Source: Fimbriimonadales bacterium (GTDB lineage: Bacteria > Armatimonadota > Fimbriimonadia > Fimbriimonadales > GBS-DC). Taken from it: a stretch of 64,000 nucleotides of DNA. The first letter of the stretch is position 1. The number at the start of each line of letters is the position of its first letter. Below the pieces are notes generated by a model. It had not been told where the DNA came from. It did not search any database and worked only from the letters and a program-made list of their open reading frames with translations. The position numbers and the translations under genes are program-made. Location of the stretch: positions 2,364,562 through 2,428,561 of the forward strand of contig AP024673.1 of the NCBI GenBank assembly GCA_025998675.1. The letters are read 5' to 3'. Shown here piece by piece: positions 18,981 through 27,365 of this stretch.

Positions 18981-19080
18981 CACGCTACTCAAAAAACGGG
19001 AACTTTCCGTCCGAAATGCAGGTATCTATGGCTGTGGAACTTTTCCGCAGCGCACGAAAATAACGATAGGAGGCTGATGT

Positions 19081-20991
19081 ATGGGTAAGGTTGTGGGTAT
19101 TGACCTGGGAACGACGAACTCGGTGATTGCCGTGATGGAGGGCGGCGAGCCGGTGGTGATTCCGACGGCGGAGGGCGGTCGGCTGTGTCCGTCGGTGGTC
19201 GGCTTCACCAAAACGGGCGAGCGGCTGATTGGCGCGCCCGCCAAGCGTCAGGCGGTCGTGAACCCCGAAAACACGATTTTCTCCATCAAGCGGTTCATCG
19301 GGCGACGCTACGATGAGGTCGCCGAAGAGCGCACGCGCGTGCCCTACAAGGTGGTCGCCGACAGCAAGGGCGACGCGGCGGTGCAAATCCCCGCGCTCGA
19401 CAAAACCCTGCGCCCCGAAGAGATTTCGGCGATGGTGCTGCAGAAGCTCAAGGCGGACGCCGAAGCCTATCTGGGCGAGACGGTCGACGCGGCGGTGATT
19501 ACCGTGCCCGCCTACTTCAACGACGCGCAGCGCACCGCCACCAAAAACGCGGGCGAAATCGCGGGGCTGAAAGTGTTGCGAATCATCAACGAGCCGACCG
19601 CCGCCGCGCTCGCCTACGGACTCGACAAAAAGAGCAACGAGACCATCCTCGTGTTCGACCTGGGCGGCGGTACTTTCGATGTGTCGATTCTGGAGGTCGG
19701 CGACGGCGTGTTCGAAGTCAAGTCCACCTCGGGCGACACGCACCTGGGCGGCGACGACTTCGACCAGCGCATCGTGGACTACCTCGCCGACGAGTTCAGA
19801 AAAGAGCATGGCATCGACCTGCGCCAGGATCGGCAGGCGCTGCAACGGCTCAAGGAAGCCGCCGAACGCGCCAAAATCGAACTCTCGACCGTGACCACCA
19901 CCACGATTAACCTGCCCTTCATCACGGCGGACGCGAGCGGTCCCAAGCACCTCGATATGACGCTCACCCGCGCGAAGTTCGAAGACCTGTGCGCGGACCT
20001 GTTCGAGCGGCTCAAGGGACCCATCTTCCGCGCGCTGGAGGACGCGGGGCTCAAACCCAGCGACATCGACGAGGTGGTGCTGGTGGGCGGCTCGACGCGC
20101 ATCCCGAAGGTGCAGGAGATGGTGCGCCAGATTACGGGCAAGGAGCCGCACAAGGGCGTGAACCCCGACGAGGTGGTCGCCATCGGCGCGGCGATTCAGG
20201 CGGGCGTGCTGTCGGGCGAGGTCAAAGACATCGTGCTGCTCGATGTGACGCCCCTCTCGCTGGGCATCGAGACCAAGGGCGGCATCTTCACCGTGCTGAT
20301 TCCACGCAACACGACCATTCCGACGCGCAAGAGCGAAATCTTCACCACCGCCGCCGACGGGCAGACGAGCGTCGAGGTGCGCGTCTATCAGGGCGAGCGT
20401 CCGATGGCGCGCGACAACAAGCTGCTCGGCGTGTTCCATCTGGACGGCATTCCTCCCGCGCCCGCGGGCGTGCCCCAGATCGAGGTGACCTTCGACATCG
20501 ACGCGAACGGCATCCTGCAGGTCGCGGCGAAAGACCTCGGCACGGGACGCCAGCAGAGCATCCGCATCACGGGCTCGACCAACCTCAGCCGTGAAGAGGT
20601 GGAGCGCATGGTGCGCGAGGCGGAGGCGAACGCCGAGCGCGACCGCCAGCAGCGCGAGCAAGCCGAGCAACTCAACCGCGCCGAGCGGCTCGCCCTCGAT
20701 ACCGAACGCCTGCTCAAGGAGCAGGGCGAATCGATCAGCGCGGGCGACCGCGAACGCGCCGAAGCGCTGGTGCGCGACATCCGCGAGGCGATTCAGCAGC
20801 AGAACGCCGAACGCGCGATTAGCCTGATGAGCGAGCTGGAGAGCCTCACCTACCGCATCACCGAGCAGCTCTACCAGCAGCGCACCGCAGGCTATACCGG
20901 CGACACGGGCGCGGCGACGGCAGGCGCGACCAGCGGGACAACAACAGGCGGCGACGATGTGATCGACGCCGAATACCGCGAGGAGAAGTAA
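19081..20991 (+). CDS. dnaK: molecular chaperone DnaK (Hsp70)
   Basis: The 636-residue ATP-driven chaperone begins [20 protein letters not shown] and has the canonical signatures [14 protein letters not shown] and [17 protein letters not shown], the linker [19 protein letters not shown] and a substrate-binding domain. The last 40 residues are Gly/Thr/Ala-rich, ending near [18 protein letters not shown] sits upstream of the ATG. It heads the operon dnaK-dnaJ-hspR-tsaE-membrane protein; grpE is not here. A stem-loop separates it from dnaJ and could adjust the DnaK/DnaJ ratio. Confidence 0.98.
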   Translation: MGKVVGIDLGTTNSVIAVMEGGEPVVIPTAEGGRLCPSVVGFTKTGERLIGAPAKRQAVVNPENTIFSIKRFIGRRYDEVAEERTRVPYKVVADSKGDAAVQIPALDKTLRPEEISAMVLQKLKADAEAYLGETVDAAVITVPAYFNDAQRTATKNAGEIAGLKVLRIINEPTAAALAYGLDKKSNETILVFDLGGGTFDVSILEVGDGVFEVKSTSGDTHLGGDDFDQRIVDYLADEFRKEHGIDLRQDRQALQRLKEAAERAKIELSTVTTTTINLPFITADASGPKHLDMTLTRAKFEDLCADLFERLKGPIFRALEDAGLKPSDIDEVVLVGGSTRIPKVQEMVRQITGKEPHKGVNPDEVVAIGAAIQAGVLSGEVKDIVLLDVTPLSLGIETKGGIFTVLIPRNTTIPTRKSEIFTTAADGQTSVEVRVYQGERPMARDNKLLGVFHLDGIPPAPAGVPQIEVTFDIDANGILQVAAKDLGTGRQQSIRITGSTNLSREEVERMVREAEANAERDRQQREQAEQLNRAERLALDTERLLKEQGESISAGDRERAEALVRDIREAIQQQNAERAISLMSELESLTYRITEQLYQQRTAGYTGDTGAATAGATSGTTTGGDDVIDAEYREEK

Positions 20992-20998
20992 ACCATTC

Positions 20999-21025
20999 GG
21001 GCGCGGCGGCGCGCCCGCCGCGCCC
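20999..21025 (+). other. 11-bp stem-loop between dnaK and dnaJ
   Basis: GGGCGCGGCGG and CCGCCGCGCCC pair over a 5-nt loop, with no U-tract behind. It is placed to act as an mRNA stabiliser or partial terminator for dnaK. Confidence 0.5.
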
Positions 21026-21041
21026 ATAGGGGGTGGACGCT

Positions 21042-22127
21042 ATGCGCGAGTTCAAGGACTACTATCAGATTCTGGGCGTATCGCGGGACGCTACCGAGAA
21101 AGAAATCAAGGCGGCGTACCGCAAACTCGCGCGCCAGTATCACCCCGATGTTAACCCCGGCGACAAGACCGCCGAAGAGAAGTTCAAAGAGATAAACGAA
21201 GCCTATCAGGTGCTTTCGGACCCTGAAAAGCGCGCCGCGTATGACCGCTACGGCGAGCAGTGGCAAGCCTATCAGCGCATGCGCGAGCAGTACGGCGACA
21301 ACTTCCCGCCGGGAGGCTTCGAATCGCCGTTCGGGTTCGGCGATTTCGGCGAGTTTATCGAGAACCTGTTGCGCGGCGGCGGGTTCGGCGGCGGCGGACT
21401 GCGCGTGCAGCGCGCCCCGCGCGACATCGAGCAGACGCTCGAGATTAGCCTGCAGGAGGCGATTCGCGGCGCGACGCGCACCCTCCAGCTGAGTCAGGAC
21501 GAGCCGTGCAATACCTGCGGCGGGACGGGCATCGCGCCCAACCGACGGCAGACCTGTCGCGCCTGCGGCGGCGCGGGGCGGCGACGGTTCGGCATGTTCG
21601 GGCTGGAGATGCACTGCGACGAATGCGACGGCGCGGGCGTCACGGGCGCGCCGTGCCCCACCTGTCGCGGGTCAGGCGTCGTGCCGCGCGTGCGCACCCT
21701 CACGGTCAATATCCCCGCGGGCGTTGCGGAAGGACAGCGATTGCGGCTCGCGGGCGAGGGCGCCGCGGGCGCGAACGGGCAGCGCGGCGACCTGTTCCTG
21801 CGTCTTAAAATCGCGCCCGACCCGCGCTTCGAACGCAAGGGCGACGACCTCTACACCGAAGTGGATGTCGATTACCTCACGGCAATCTTAGGCGGCGAGG
21901 TGGAAGTGCAGACGCCGCACGGCGCGGTCAGGATGCGCATCCCCGCGGGCACTCAGAGCGGCACGCGCTTCCGCCTCGCGGGCAAAGGGCTGCCGCTGGG
22001 CAAGGGCAAAATCGGCGACCTGTACGCCCGCGCGCGAATCACCGTGCCCAAACAGCTCACCCCGCGCGAGCGCGAGCTGCTCGAAGAGCTGCGCCGCCTG
22101 CGAGCCACACAGGAGGTGAAGGTATGA
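21042..22127 (+). CDS. dnaJ: molecular chaperone DnaJ (Hsp40)
   Basis: The 361-residue co-chaperone has the J domain ([20 protein letters not shown], with HPD in [10 protein letters not shown]), a short Gly/Phe region and the four CxxCxGxG-type zinc motifs ([32 protein letters not shown]). Two beta-domains follow. It stimulates DnaK ATPase and delivers clients. The ATG at 21042 is preferred over a GTG 9 nt upstream because the AGGGGGTGG box precedes it. The stop overlaps the hspR start by 4 nt (ATGA), coupling the chaperone to its regulator. Confidence 0.96.
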   Translation: MREFKDYYQILGVSRDATEKEIKAAYRKLARQYHPDVNPGDKTAEEKFKEINEAYQVLSDPEKRAAYDRYGEQWQAYQRMREQYGDNFPPGGFESPFGFGDFGEFIENLLRGGGFGGGGLRVQRAPRDIEQTLEISLQEAIRGATRTLQLSQDEPCNTCGGTGIAPNRRQTCRACGGAGRRRFGMFGLEMHCDECDGAGVTGAPCPTCRGSGVVPRVRTLTVNIPAGVAEGQRLRLAGEGAAGANGQRGDLFLRLKIAPDPRFERKGDDLYTEVDVDYLTAILGGEVEVQTPHGAVRMRIPAGTQSGTRFRLAGKGLPLGKGKIGDLYARARITVPKQLTPRERELLEELRRLRATQEVKV

Positions 22128-22519
22128 AGGACAAAAAAACGCCTTCGGAGGAGCCTGTCTACCTGATTGGCGTTGCGGCGCGCATGTGCGGGCTGCATCC
22201 CCAGACCCTGCGCCTCTACGAGCGACTGGGGCTGGTGCAACCCCATCGCGTGGGCAACAGCAAGCGCCTCTACTCGGAAGCAGACATCGCCCGCCTGCGC
22301 CGCATCCAGCGACTGACCCAGCAGCTCGGCGTGAACCTCGCGGGCGTGGAGATTATCCTGCGCCTGCTGGAACGCATCGAACAGATGAACCGCGAAATGT
22401 CCGAAGTCGTGTCGCAAACCAACATGCGCATCCTGCAACTGATTCACGAACATAACCTGCCCGTCGACCCCCAGATGCTGCTGATTCGCTTCGAGCGCTA
22501 TGACGACGACCTCGACTGA
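22124..22519 (+). CDS. hspR: HspR, MerR-family heat-shock repressor
   Basis: The 131-residue protein has a MerR-type winged helix ([40 protein letters not shown]) and a short coiled coil ([18 protein letters not shown]), typical of HspR. In other bacteria HspR binds HAIR operators with DnaK as co-repressor. Location at the end of a dnaK-dnaJ operon and the HAIR-like site at the dnaK promoter support that role here. No CIRCE element for HrcA was seen at dnaK. The last 20 nt overlap tsaE. Confidence 0.92.
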   Translation: MKDKKTPSEEPVYLIGVAARMCGLHPQTLRLYERLGLVQPHRVGNSKRLYSEADIARLRRIQRLTQQLGVNLAGVEIILRLLERIEQMNREMSEVVSQTNMRILQLIHEHNLPVDPQMLLIRFERYDDDLD

Positions 22520-22994
22520 GTTTGTCGCGGACAGCCCTGCGGCGACCGAAGCGTTTGCGGCGCGCTGGGCGCAGACGCTCGCGCCCGATACCGTCATCCT
22601 GTTGCATGGCGGTCTGGGCGCGGGCAAAACCACCTTCGTGCGCGGGCTGGCGCGCGGACTGGGCATCGCCGGACCCGTCCGCAGCCCGACCTTCACGCTG
22701 ATTCACGAATACACCATCCAGCAGCCGCCGCGCCTGCAGGGGCTGCCGTTTTTTCATGTCGACCTCTATCGCCTTGAGACCGCCGCCCAGTTGCACACGC
22801 TGGGGCTAGAGGAGGCGCTGGAGCGCGGCGGGATTATCGCCATTGAGTGGGCGGAGCGGTTGGAGCAGGGCGGCGTGCGCCTGCCGGTAAGCCATCTCTA
22901 CGAAGTTCGCCTCACAGCCGCGGGCGACTCTCTGCGGCGGATACGCATCGCCCCCCTGCAAAAATCGCCTGCCGCCGCCGATAGTACCCCCTGA
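22500..22994 (+). CDS. tsaE: tRNA threonylcarbamoyladenosine biosynthesis ATPase TsaE
   Basis: The 164-residue protein has the P-loop LLHGGLGAGKTTFVRGLARG, the switch-like SPTFTLIHEY and the downstream motifs FHVDLYRL and IIAIEWAERL characteristic of TsaE/YjeE. With TsaB, TsaC and TsaD it makes the t6A modification of ANN-decoding tRNAs. It overlaps hspR by 20 nt and the next gene by 1 nt, so it is part of the dnaK operon. The partner tsa genes are not in the window. Confidence 0.93.
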   Translation: MTTTSTEFVADSPAATEAFAARWAQTLAPDTVILLHGGLGAGKTTFVRGLARGLGIAGPVRSPTFTLIHEYTIQQPPRLQGLPFFHVDLYRLETAAQLHTLGLEEALERGGIIAIEWAERLEQGGVRLPVSHLYEVRLTAAGDSLRRIRIAPLQKSPAAADSTP

Positions 22995-23473
22995 TGGCGC
23001 AGGTACGCAACTGCTGGGATGCAGGCAAGGCTCTGGAAGACGCCTTCACGGGCGCGGCGACTCCCGACCCCGAACGCGATGTGCTGACGCAGCACCTCTG
23101 GGAAGCGATTCCGCCAGAGACTCTGCGCAGCCTCACGCCAGAGCAGTACCATTCGCTCAAACAGGCGTTCCAGACCGCGCCCCGCAAGCACACGCTCGAC
23201 CTGCGCGGCGTCATTCCGCTTTACTTCACGCAGTTTTACTTTGTGTTCCTATTTGGCGTCGACCGTCGGCGCGAGACGCGCGAGGTGGTGTACGACCGCC
23301 GTCAAGCCGTGCGCGAGGGCACAGCCAGACTTATCGGCGGCGTCGCGCTTGGGGTGTTTCTGACGGTGCTGGGGCTGAGCGCGTTTGCGCTCTGGTATCT
23401 GCTGAAGTGTCTCGTGGGGACGGACATTCTGCCGGGAGTCAGCCTGAGCCGATATTTGCGCCAGATACTTTAG
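22994..23473 (+). CDS. hypothetical membrane protein
   Basis: This 159-residue protein was not recognised. A soluble N-terminal half (to about residue 65) contains TPEQYHSLKQAF. One hydrophobic patch (IPLYFTQFYFVFLFGVD) is followed by a charged loop rich in Arg/Glu. A long C-terminal membrane region (IGGVALGVFLTVLGLSAFAL) comes next and ends in a short basic tail. It is coupled to tsaE by TGATG overlap and ends at a MITE-like element whose insertion TA plus first base form its TAG stop. Confidence 0.7.
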   Translation: MAQVRNCWDAGKALEDAFTGAATPDPERDVLTQHLWEAIPPETLRSLTPEQYHSLKQAFQTAPRKHTLDLRGVIPLYFTQFYFVFLFGVDRRRETREVVYDRRQAVREGTARLIGGVALGVFLTVLGLSAFALWYLLKCLVGTDILPGVSLSRYLRQIL

Positions 23474-23624
23474 TGCTGTTGCAGGAACTTTTCGGCAGCC
23501 CCTCCGCCCAAGCAGGCGCGTAATTTGGAGTGCTGAAGCGCAGCTTCAGTATGCGCGGAAGCTCCGCCTCCGCACTCCATAAAGACGGCGCCTCCCACAC
23601 AAGTCGCGATTCTCAATTCTAAGG
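23471..23624. mobile_element. MITE-like element, TAAGTGTC subfamily (copy B1, degraded)
   Basis: The left end TAGTGCTGTTGCAGGAACTT resembles copies B2 and B3. The core TGGAGTGC...GCACTCCATAAA with two inner hairpins (GCTGAAGC/GCTTCAG and GCGGAAGC/GCTCCGCCTCCGC-like) is present. The right end (AGTCGCGATTCTCAATTCTA) is diverged, so the boundary is approximate. Confidence 0.65.
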
Positions 23625-23711
23625 CAAATATATTTGAGACTTTAGAAGCCCCTAATACCCCGTAAAATTACTGGAATTTCACAGAATTCGCCTTAATCGC
23701 CCCTTAACCTC

Positions 23712-23741
23712 TTGACAAATTGGACGGCGATGTGCTATAAT
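23712..23741 (+). promoter_or_regulatory. strong promoter of the structured RNA
   Basis: TTGACA (23712-23717) and TATAAT (23736-23741) are consensus boxes with an 18-nt spacer. The 85 bp upstream (23625-23711) are unusually A/T-rich for this genome and could act as an UP element. This is the best consensus promoter in the window. Confidence 0.8.
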
Positions 23742-23747
23742 ATCCAT

Positions 23748-24067
23748 GCTGTTGGGGAGACCCAACGGTGTAGCCCGAGTGCAGAGGGAATGCCCCTGCC
23801 GCTGGGAACCTCGCGCAGTCTGAATGCGTTGTTTGCGCAAGCAGCGGCGAGAGACGTGCGAGGAGTTATGCGAGAGCCTGCGCCCCAGCAAAGGCAATCG
23901 CAAGCAGCGGATAGGAACGCTCGGAACCAGAGCGCTCACTCGAGGAGTGATAGGGCGCCTTCGGATCGGCGGCAACGTCGGTTAAGGCTCCGAAGCTTCG
24001 AAGCGACGCTCTGTGGGAAGGCGGCTCCGAAACGGACTTTCCCCGAGCGCTCGGGCGTTTTGTTTTT
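23748..24067 (+). ncRNA. highly folded non-coding RNA of about 320 nt, family not identified
   Basis: Between a consensus promoter and an intrinsic terminator there is no plausible reading frame but many helices. They include GTTGGG-GAGA-CCCAAC with a GNRA loop (23751-23766), a GCTGGG...CCCAGC closing helix around CCTCGC...GCGAGG, CGCTC...GAGCG, CACTC-GAG-GAGTG, and CCCGA-GCGC-TCGGG as terminator. I looked for hallmark motifs of RNase P, tmRNA, SRP RNA, 6S RNA and cobalamin, c-di-GMP, SAM, TPP and lysine riboswitches and found no convincing match. It could be a stand-alone regulatory RNA or a long leader of the PilB-like gene that starts 44 nt after the terminator. Confidence 0.65.
24042..24067 (+). 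terminator. intrinsic terminator of the structured RNA
   Basis: CCCGA-GCGC-TCGGG is followed by CGTTTTGTTTTT, the only classic U-tract terminator recognised in the window. Confidence 0.85.
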
Positions 24068-24110
24068 CCTCGCCCTGCGAAAATCCCTCCCCGATATGGA
24101 ATAACCCCCC

Positions 24111-25850
24111 TTGACGATGGGGTACGGAGGCGCAACGGGCTTCGTGGGAATCGCCGACCTGTTCCTGCAGATGGGGCTTATCACCGAGCAGCAGCTCCAT
24201 GACGCGCTCCAGAAACAGCAGGAAGGCGTGCCGCTGCCGCTGGAACACTTGCTGGTGCAGCTCGGACACATCACCGAGAAAGATCGCGTGCGCGTGATGG
24301 GGCAGCACTGGGGCGTGCCGTTCGTGGACCTGGTGGACACGCCGCCCGACCCGCAACTGGCGTCGATGCTCACCCCCGAAATGGCGAAACGCCATCGCGC
24401 CGTGCCCGTCGCCAGAGAGAATGGACGCCTGCTGGTGGCGATGGCAGACCCGCTGGACATCTTCGCCATCGACGAAATCCGCCAGCACACCAAACACGAA
24501 ATCGAAGCCGCCATCGCCACCGAAGAGGACATTCAAAACGCCCTCAAACGCCTGTACCGTACCGACAGCGCCGTCTCAGATACCGTCAAGGAGCTGATGC
24601 GCGATCTCGGCGAGAGCGAGATGCTCCTGCACGAGAACGCGGAGGAGGAGCTTTCGGCGGAGGAGCTGCGTGAAATCGCCGACGACGCGCCCGTGGTGCG
24701 CCTGGCGAACATGATTATCACGCAGGCGATTACCGACGGCGCGAGCGACATCCATATCGAGCCGACGCGCGAGTGCGTCAAGGTGCGCTACCGAATCGAT
24801 GGCGTGATGATCGATTCGATGGTGCTGCCCAAGCGGGTGCAGGCGTCGCTCACCTCGCGCTTCAAAATCCTCGCCGATATGGACATCGCCGAGAAGCGCA
24901 TCCCGCAGGACAACCGCATCAGCGCGACCATCGACGGGCGCGAGTACGACTTCCGCGTCTCCACCCTGCCGTGCATCTATGGCGAGAAGATTGTGATGCG
25001 CGTGCTGGACAAATCCAGCGTGCGGGTCGGTCTCGATAAGCTTGGCTTCCTGCCCGATACGCTCGCCCTGCTGGAGGAGGTCATCAGCCGCTCGTATGGG
25101 ATTATCCTCGTGACGGGACCCACAGGGTCGGGCAAGTCCACCACCCTCTACTCCATCCTCTCGAAGCTGAACACGGGCTTGGTCAACATCATCACGGCGG
25201 AAGACCCTGTGGAATACGAACTGCCGGGCATCAATCAGGTGCAGGTGAACCCGAAGGCGGGGCTGACCTTCGCCAGCGCGTTGCGGTCGATGCTGCGTCA
25301 GGACCCCGATATTATCATGGTGGGCGAGATGCGCGACCGTGAGACGGCGACAATCGCGATTGAAGCCGCGCTCACGGGGCACCTGGTGCTGTCGACTCTG
25401 CACACGAACGATTCCTCGAGTGCGCCGCCCCGCTTGACCGAGATGGGCGTCGAGCCGTTTATGATTGCCTCGTCGCTGATTGCGGTGCTGGCGCAGCGAC
25501 TCGTGCGCACGCTCTGCCCCCGTTGCAAGGAGCCGTACCAGCCCACCGAGTCGGAGTTCAGTCGCTACGGGTTCACGCCGCCGCCCAACCTGCACGAGAG
25601 TACCATTTACCGCGCAAAAGGCTGTGAAAACTGCAAAAACACAGGCTACAAAGGGCGCACGGGCATCCACGAGCTGCTGGTGATGTCGGACCCCGTGCGC
25701 GATTTAATCCTCAAGCATGCGGCGGCGTATGCCATCCAGAAGGTCGCCGTCGAGCATGGCTTGCGCCTGCTCAAAGAGGACGCCCTGCAGAAAGTGCTGC
25801 TGGGACGCACGAGCCTCGAAGAGATTGTGCGCGTCATCTACAGCGGATAG
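24111..25850 (+). CDS. PilB/GspE-family secretion or pilus assembly ATPase
   Basis: The 579-residue protein has an N-terminal MshEN-like domain (FLQMGLITEQQLHDALQKQQ; AMADPLDIFAIDEIRQHT), a linker, and a GspE motor. The motor shows GASDIHIEPT, Walker A GPTGSGKSTTLYSIL, Asp box EDPVEYELPG, Walker B DIIMVGEMRDRETA and the His box LVLSTLHTNDSSSAPPRL. A tetracysteine zinc site (CPRC...CENC) follows. It powers type IV pilus extension or type II secretion at the inner membrane. The start may be the TTG at 24111 or the ATG at 24117; neither has a Shine-Dalgarno. It lies directly behind the structured RNA and ahead of an HDOD gene; no pilT, pilC or pilin operon is adjacent. Confidence 0.93.
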   Translation: MTMGYGGATGFVGIADLFLQMGLITEQQLHDALQKQQEGVPLPLEHLLVQLGHITEKDRVRVMGQHWGVPFVDLVDTPPDPQLASMLTPEMAKRHRAVPVARENGRLLVAMADPLDIFAIDEIRQHTKHEIEAAIATEEDIQNALKRLYRTDSAVSDTVKELMRDLGESEMLLHENAEEELSAEELREIADDAPVVRLANMIITQAITDGASDIHIEPTRECVKVRYRIDGVMIDSMVLPKRVQASLTSRFKILADMDIAEKRIPQDNRISATIDGREYDFRVSTLPCIYGEKIVMRVLDKSSVRVGLDKLGFLPDTLALLEEVISRSYGIILVTGPTGSGKSTTLYSILSKLNTGLVNIITAEDPVEYELPGINQVQVNPKAGLTFASALRSMLRQDPDIIMVGEMRDRETATIAIEAALTGHLVLSTLHTNDSSSAPPRLTEMGVEPFMIASSLIAVLAQRLVRTLCPRCKEPYQPTESEFSRYGFTPPPNLHESTIYRAKGCENCKNTGYKGRTGIHELLVMSDPVRDLILKHAAAYAIQKVAVEHGLRLLKEDALQKVLLGRTSLEEIVRVIYSG

Positions 25851-25859
25851 GAGGCTACT

Positions 25860-26720
25860 ATGATCACGCAAACGCAATCAGCGAGTCAAATTGTTCAGAA
25901 GGTAAAAGACCTCGCCGTATTGCCGCAGGTGGTGCATCAGATTATCCACCTGACCAGCAACCCGAACGCGAATGTCCGAGACCTGGAGCGGCTGATCAGC
26001 ATCGATCAGGGCATGTCCACGCGCGTCCTGAACACGGTCAACTCGGCGTACTACGGCTTCTCGCGCAAGATTGCCTCCATCAAAGACGCGGTGGTGCTGC
26101 TGGGGTTCAAGGCGGTGCGCAATCTGGCGATGACGGTGAGCGTGTTCGACCTGTTCGTGGGCAAGACCGACCGGCAGAATCTGCGTCGGGGCAAGTGGTG
26201 GCGCCACTCGATAGACACGGCGCTCTGTGCGCGATTGATTGCCTCACAGGTGTCGGGCGTCTCGCCGGACGAGGCGTACACGGCGGGGCTGCTGCACGAC
26301 ATCGGCAAGCCGCTGCTCGATCGCTACGGCGACGCGCCCTATGAACAGGTGGAGGAGTCTCTCGCGCAGGGCATGCCCGAACTGGCGGCGGAGCGGCAGG
26401 TGTACGGGTGCGACCACGCGGAAGTGGGGCGCGCCGTGAGCCAGCACTGGGGCTTCCCCGAAAAGCTTGTGGAAGCCATTAGCTGCCATCACGCCGAGTC
26501 GCCCGTCGGGCTGCAGGATACGCCGCTCACCGCAGTCGTTGTGCTGGCGAACCATGTCGCGCACCTGCTGCGCCAGTCCGACACGCCCGACGACTGGTGG
26601 TTCGAACTGCCTGCGTGGATTGTAGAGACGCTTCACCTCACGCCGCAGCAGTTGCAATCGCTCTACCTGGGGTGCGAGGTGGAGATTCAGTCCTCGCCGA
26701 TGGCGGCGCTGGGGCGGTAG
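25860..26720 (+). CDS. HDOD domain protein
   Basis: The 286-residue protein has an HDOD domain through most of its length: LAVLPQVVHQIIHLTSNPNA, LERLISIDQGMSTRVLNTVN, SAYYGFSRKIASIKDAVVLL, and an HD-like segment AYTAGLLHDIGKPLLDRYG. The HD residues in LLHDIG are present although many HDOD proteins lack catalysis. HDOD proteins act in signalling, often with motility or c-di-GMP circuits. It begins 9 nt after the PilB-like gene with AGGAGG at the junction, so the two form an operon and a pilus-related signalling role is plausible. Confidence 0.88.
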   Translation: MITQTQSASQIVQKVKDLAVLPQVVHQIIHLTSNPNANVRDLERLISIDQGMSTRVLNTVNSAYYGFSRKIASIKDAVVLLGFKAVRNLAMTVSVFDLFVGKTDRQNLRRGKWWRHSIDTALCARLIASQVSGVSPDEAYTAGLLHDIGKPLLDRYGDAPYEQVEESLAQGMPELAAERQVYGCDHAEVGRAVSQHWGFPEKLVEAISCHHAESPVGLQDTPLTAVVVLANHVAHLLRQSDTPDDWWFELPAWIVETLHLTPQQLQSLYLGCEVEIQSSPMAALGR

Positions 26721-26737
26721 CGTGTATGCGGGAAGCA

Positions 26738-26745
26738 GGTATACT
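26738..26745 (+). promoter_or_regulatory. extended -10 promoter of the DUF4258/DUF2283-like gene (leaderless)
   Basis: GGTATACT ends 8 nt before a GTG at 26754. This spacing selects that GTG over a TTG at 26748. Confidence 0.6.
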
Positions 26746-26753
26746 CTTTGTGG

Positions 26754-27215
26754 GTGAAAACCACGCGCTACTTCGTGGAACAGGTGCTTCGCAAGCGCCC
26801 TTATATCCTGCCTGAGTGGTGCGAGCAAATCATTCAGCAACCGCTCAAAAAAGAGGCGCAGCCCGATGGAAGGATACGCTACTGGGGGTATGTACCTGAA
26901 CTGGGGCGATACCTGCGCGTGGCCTCTTTAGAAGATGGGGAAACCGTACATAATGCGTTTCCCGATCGTAAATTTCAAGCTGGAGGCAAGCTGATGCGAC
27001 TCTCTTACTACCCAGAGACAGACAGCCTGTATATTGAATTGCGGGAGGCGGCGAGCGTCGATTCGATAGAGATTGCGCCTGGCGTCGTGGTCGATCTTGG
27101 CGCCGACGGGGGCATGGTCGGTATCGATATCGACCACGCAGGGGAACGCCTCTCGCTGGAGCGACTGGAGATACACAATCTGCCCCTCCGCGCGCTGGCA
27201 GCGCAATCGGGGTAA
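26754..27215 (+). CDS. fused DUF4258-like and DUF2283 protein (toxin-antitoxin-like)
   Basis: The 153-residue protein joins two modules that usually occur as adjacent small genes. The first (about residues 1-78: TRYFVEQVLRKRPYILPEWC, RIRYWGYVPELGRYLRVASL) looks like a DUF4258/RelE-like module. The second (LSYYPETDSLYIELRE, EIAPGVVVDLGADGGMVGID) is DUF2283. In between, a GGAGG box 8 nt ahead of an in-frame ATG at about 26994 looks like the old ribosome binding site of the second gene. A CAA codon just before it would be a TAA stop after one base change. The TAA stop is formed at a MITE insertion. Toxicity or antitoxin activity is not shown by the sequence. Confidence 0.7.
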   Translation: MKTTRYFVEQVLRKRPYILPEWCEQIIQQPLKKEAQPDGRIRYWGYVPELGRYLRVASLEDGETVHNAFPDRKFQAGGKLMRLSYYPETDSLYIELREAASVDSIEIAPGVVVDLGADGGMVGIDIDHAGERLSLERLEIHNLPLRALAAQSG

Positions 27216-27362
27216 GTGTCGTTGCAGGAAGTTTTCAGCAATCGCTCTATCCGCGCTTGCGCGTTGCGGAAGCGTGAGCTTCAGCATGCGCGGAAGCTCC
27301 GCTTCCGCACTCCATAAAACGGCGATTTATGCGCATGACGCAAGTGTAGCGCAAGACACTTA
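27213..27362. mobile_element. MITE-like element, TAAGTGTC subfamily (copy B2)
   Basis: The 150-bp element is bounded by TAAGTGTCGTTGC and GCGCAAGACACTTA with flanking TA on both sides. The core keeps GCGGAAGC-TCC-GCTTCCGC and CACTCCATAAA. The left outer arm is changed to GTTGCGGAAGCGTGAGCTTC. It fills the gap between the DUF2283 gene and the convergent dprA-like gene. Confidence 0.75.
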
Positions 27363-27365
27363 ATC

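Noticed and set aside
18933-19080. CIRCE/HrcA control of dnaK
   Set aside because: No TTAGCACTC-N9-GAGTGCTAA is present; the HAIR-like site and hspR explain regulation better.
18985-21027. 680-codon open frame antisense to dnaK
   Set aside because: It mirrors dnaK codon by codon in a high-GC3 gene, has no ribosome binding site and its composition (Arg/Ala/His/Gly/Val-rich) is typical of antisense shadows.
23748-24067. RNase P RNA on the reverse strand (GGGGAAAGTCCG near the terminator)
   Set aside because: The remaining conserved regions are absent, and promoter and U-tract terminator point to the + strand.
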